Origin: Actinobacteria bacterium UBA5975
GTDB lineage: Bacteria > Actinomycetota > Actinomycetes > Nanopelagicales > Nanopelagicaceae
Assembly: GCA_002430075.1 (NCBI GenBank)
Contig: DJBN01000034.1
Span: forward strand, 390 to 7,996
Length of the DNA: 7,607 nucleotides
Reading direction: 5' to 3'
Every line of letters starts with the position of its first letter. Position 1 is the stretch's first letter. Of the stretch, positions 6,775 through 7,607 are shown one piece after another. The position numbers and the translations under genes are program-made. The notes under the pieces were generated by a model, which searched no databases, had not been told where the DNA came from, and was given only the letters and a program-made list of their open reading frames with translations.

Positions 6775-7607
6775 ATGGCTAAAATCTTAAAGAAGCTGGT
6801 GATTGTCGAATCCCCAGCAAAGGCTCGCAAAATTGGCAGCTACCTCGGCGATGGTTACATCGTCGAGGCTAGCGTCGGCCATATCCGCGATCTTCCTCAG
6901 AGAGCCGCAGATATTCCAAAAGAGGTGAAGAAGCTCGCCTGGTCTAAAGAGGGCGTCGATATCGAGAATGATTTTGCGCCTTTATATGTCATCAATCCGG
7001 ATAAGCGGGCGAAAGTTGCTGAGCTTAAAGAGTTGATGAAGGAGGCTGATGAAATCCTTCTAGCAACGGATGAAGACCGCGAAGGTGAAGCAATCGCCTG
7101 GCACTTAGTTGAAGTATTGCAACCAAAGATTCCTATCAAGCGAATGGTCTTTAACGAGATTACCGAAGAAGCAATTAAGGCAGCAGTTGAAAATACTCGC
7201 GACCTTGATTACAACTTGATTGATGCACAAGAAACTCGTCGCGTCCTAGATAGACTCTTCGGCTACCGCCTTTCACCAGTGCTGTGGAAGAAGGTAATGC
7301 CACGCATTTCAGCAGGACGCGTGCAATCTGTTGCAACAAGGTTGATTGTTGAAAAAGAACGCGAACGCATGGCCTTTATCTCATCTTCCTGGTGGGACCT
7401 CAACGCAAAGACTTCACTTGGCTTTACGGCACGCTTGCTATCGGTGGATGGCAAAAAAGTAGCATCTACCAGTGACTTTGGAGCAGATGGCGCAGTCAAA
7501 GAGAAATCCCTTAAAGACATTCTCTTGCTTGATGAAAAACAAGCGACCGCGCTTACTGAAAGCTTGAAGAACACACCATTAACCGTTAAGTCGATGGAAG
7601 AGTCTCC
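6775..7607 (+). CDS. topA: DNA topoisomerase I (type IA), 5' part
   Basis: Relaxes negatively supercoiled DNA by cutting and rejoining one strand. The frame is open from ATG 6775 to the window end, showing 277 residues of a protein normally about 850-950 residues long in actinobacteria. The Toprim domain is at the N-terminus: KLVIVESPAKA with metal-binding Glu12, then the DxDxE triad in LLATDEDREGEAIAWH (D99, D101, E103). Next come VFNEITEEAI, the LIDAQETRRVLDRLFGYRLSPVLW block and PRISAGRVQSVATRL, all strongly conserved in TopA. The active-site tyrosine (in a YxRTD-type motif) lies further downstream and is outside the window. The start is supported by the classic MAK...KLVIVESPAKA N-terminus. 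The ribosome-binding site is weak (AAGAAAG at about 6757-6763, too far upstream). The 17-nt gap to hppA, with no hairpin, suggests co-transcription or read-through. Confidence 0.97.
   Translation, partial: MAKILKKLVIVESPAKARKIGSYLGDGYIVEASVGHIRDLPQRAADIPKEVKKLAWSKEGVDIENDFAPLYVINPDKRAKVAELKELMKEADEILLATDEDREGEAIAWHLVEVLQPKIPIKRMVFNEITEEAIKAAVENTRDLDYNLIDAQETRRVLDRLFGYRLSPVLWKKVMPRISAGRVQSVATRLIVEKERERMAFISSSWWDLNAKTSLGFTARLLSVDGKKVASTSDFGADGAVKEKSLKDILLLDEKQATALTESLKNTPLTVKSMEES

Noticed and set aside
6897..7574. Antisense open frames opposite topA
   Set aside because: The + strand encodes unmistakable topoisomerase I motifs through the whole stretch.
1..7607. CRISPR arrays, transposases, attachment sites, tRNA or rRNA genes, riboswitches
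   Set aside because: No spaced direct repeats, transposase or integrase motifs, cloverleaf or rRNA-like sequence were seen. Non-coding DNA is limited to short gaps, the longest being 132-139 nt.

Overview
The window is about 7.6 kb of gene-dense bacterial DNA with six protein-coding genes, two of them cut by the window edges. It most resembles a small-genome actinobacterium, possibly the freshwater acI group (Planktophila/Nanopelagicus-like). That placement is inference. It rests on the actinobacterial look of the membrane pyrophosphatase and topoisomerase I, moderate rather than high GC, very short gaps between genes, and a promoter-like TANNNT hexamer spaced for a leaderless mRNA. No rRNA, tRNA, CRISPR array, insertion sequence or prophage gene was seen.

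Left part (1-2942, + strand): a carbohydrate ABC importer module. It has the 3' end of a solute-binding protein gene, a 132-nt gap holding a very strong 25-bp hairpin, and then two overlapping permease genes (ATGA overlap). All three proteins resemble, from memory, the AglE/AglF/AglG alpha-glucoside-type subfamily. No ATPase gene is in the window, so the importer may use an ATPase encoded elsewhere, as MsiK/MsmX-type systems do.

Middle (2962-4335, - strand): a cytoplasmic family-1 glycoside hydrolase (beta-glucosidase type), convergent with the permeases across a 19-nt gap. The likely joint role is uptake of a small glucoside or disaccharide followed by intracellular hydrolysis. The 139-nt divergent region 4336-4474 carries a candidate leaderless promoter for the hydrolase and the leader and ribosome-binding site of the next gene.

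Right part (4475-7607, + strand): hppA, a K+-independent-type proton-pumping membrane pyrophosphatase, followed after 17 nt by the start of topA, DNA topoisomerase I, which runs off the window before its active-site tyrosine. These are household genes.

I did not find a convincing new biological system. The items most worth a second look are the long intra-operon hairpin, the pairing of an alpha-glucoside-type transporter with a GH1 hydrolase and no ATPase, the leaderless start proposed for the hydrolase, and the tight hppA-topA junction.
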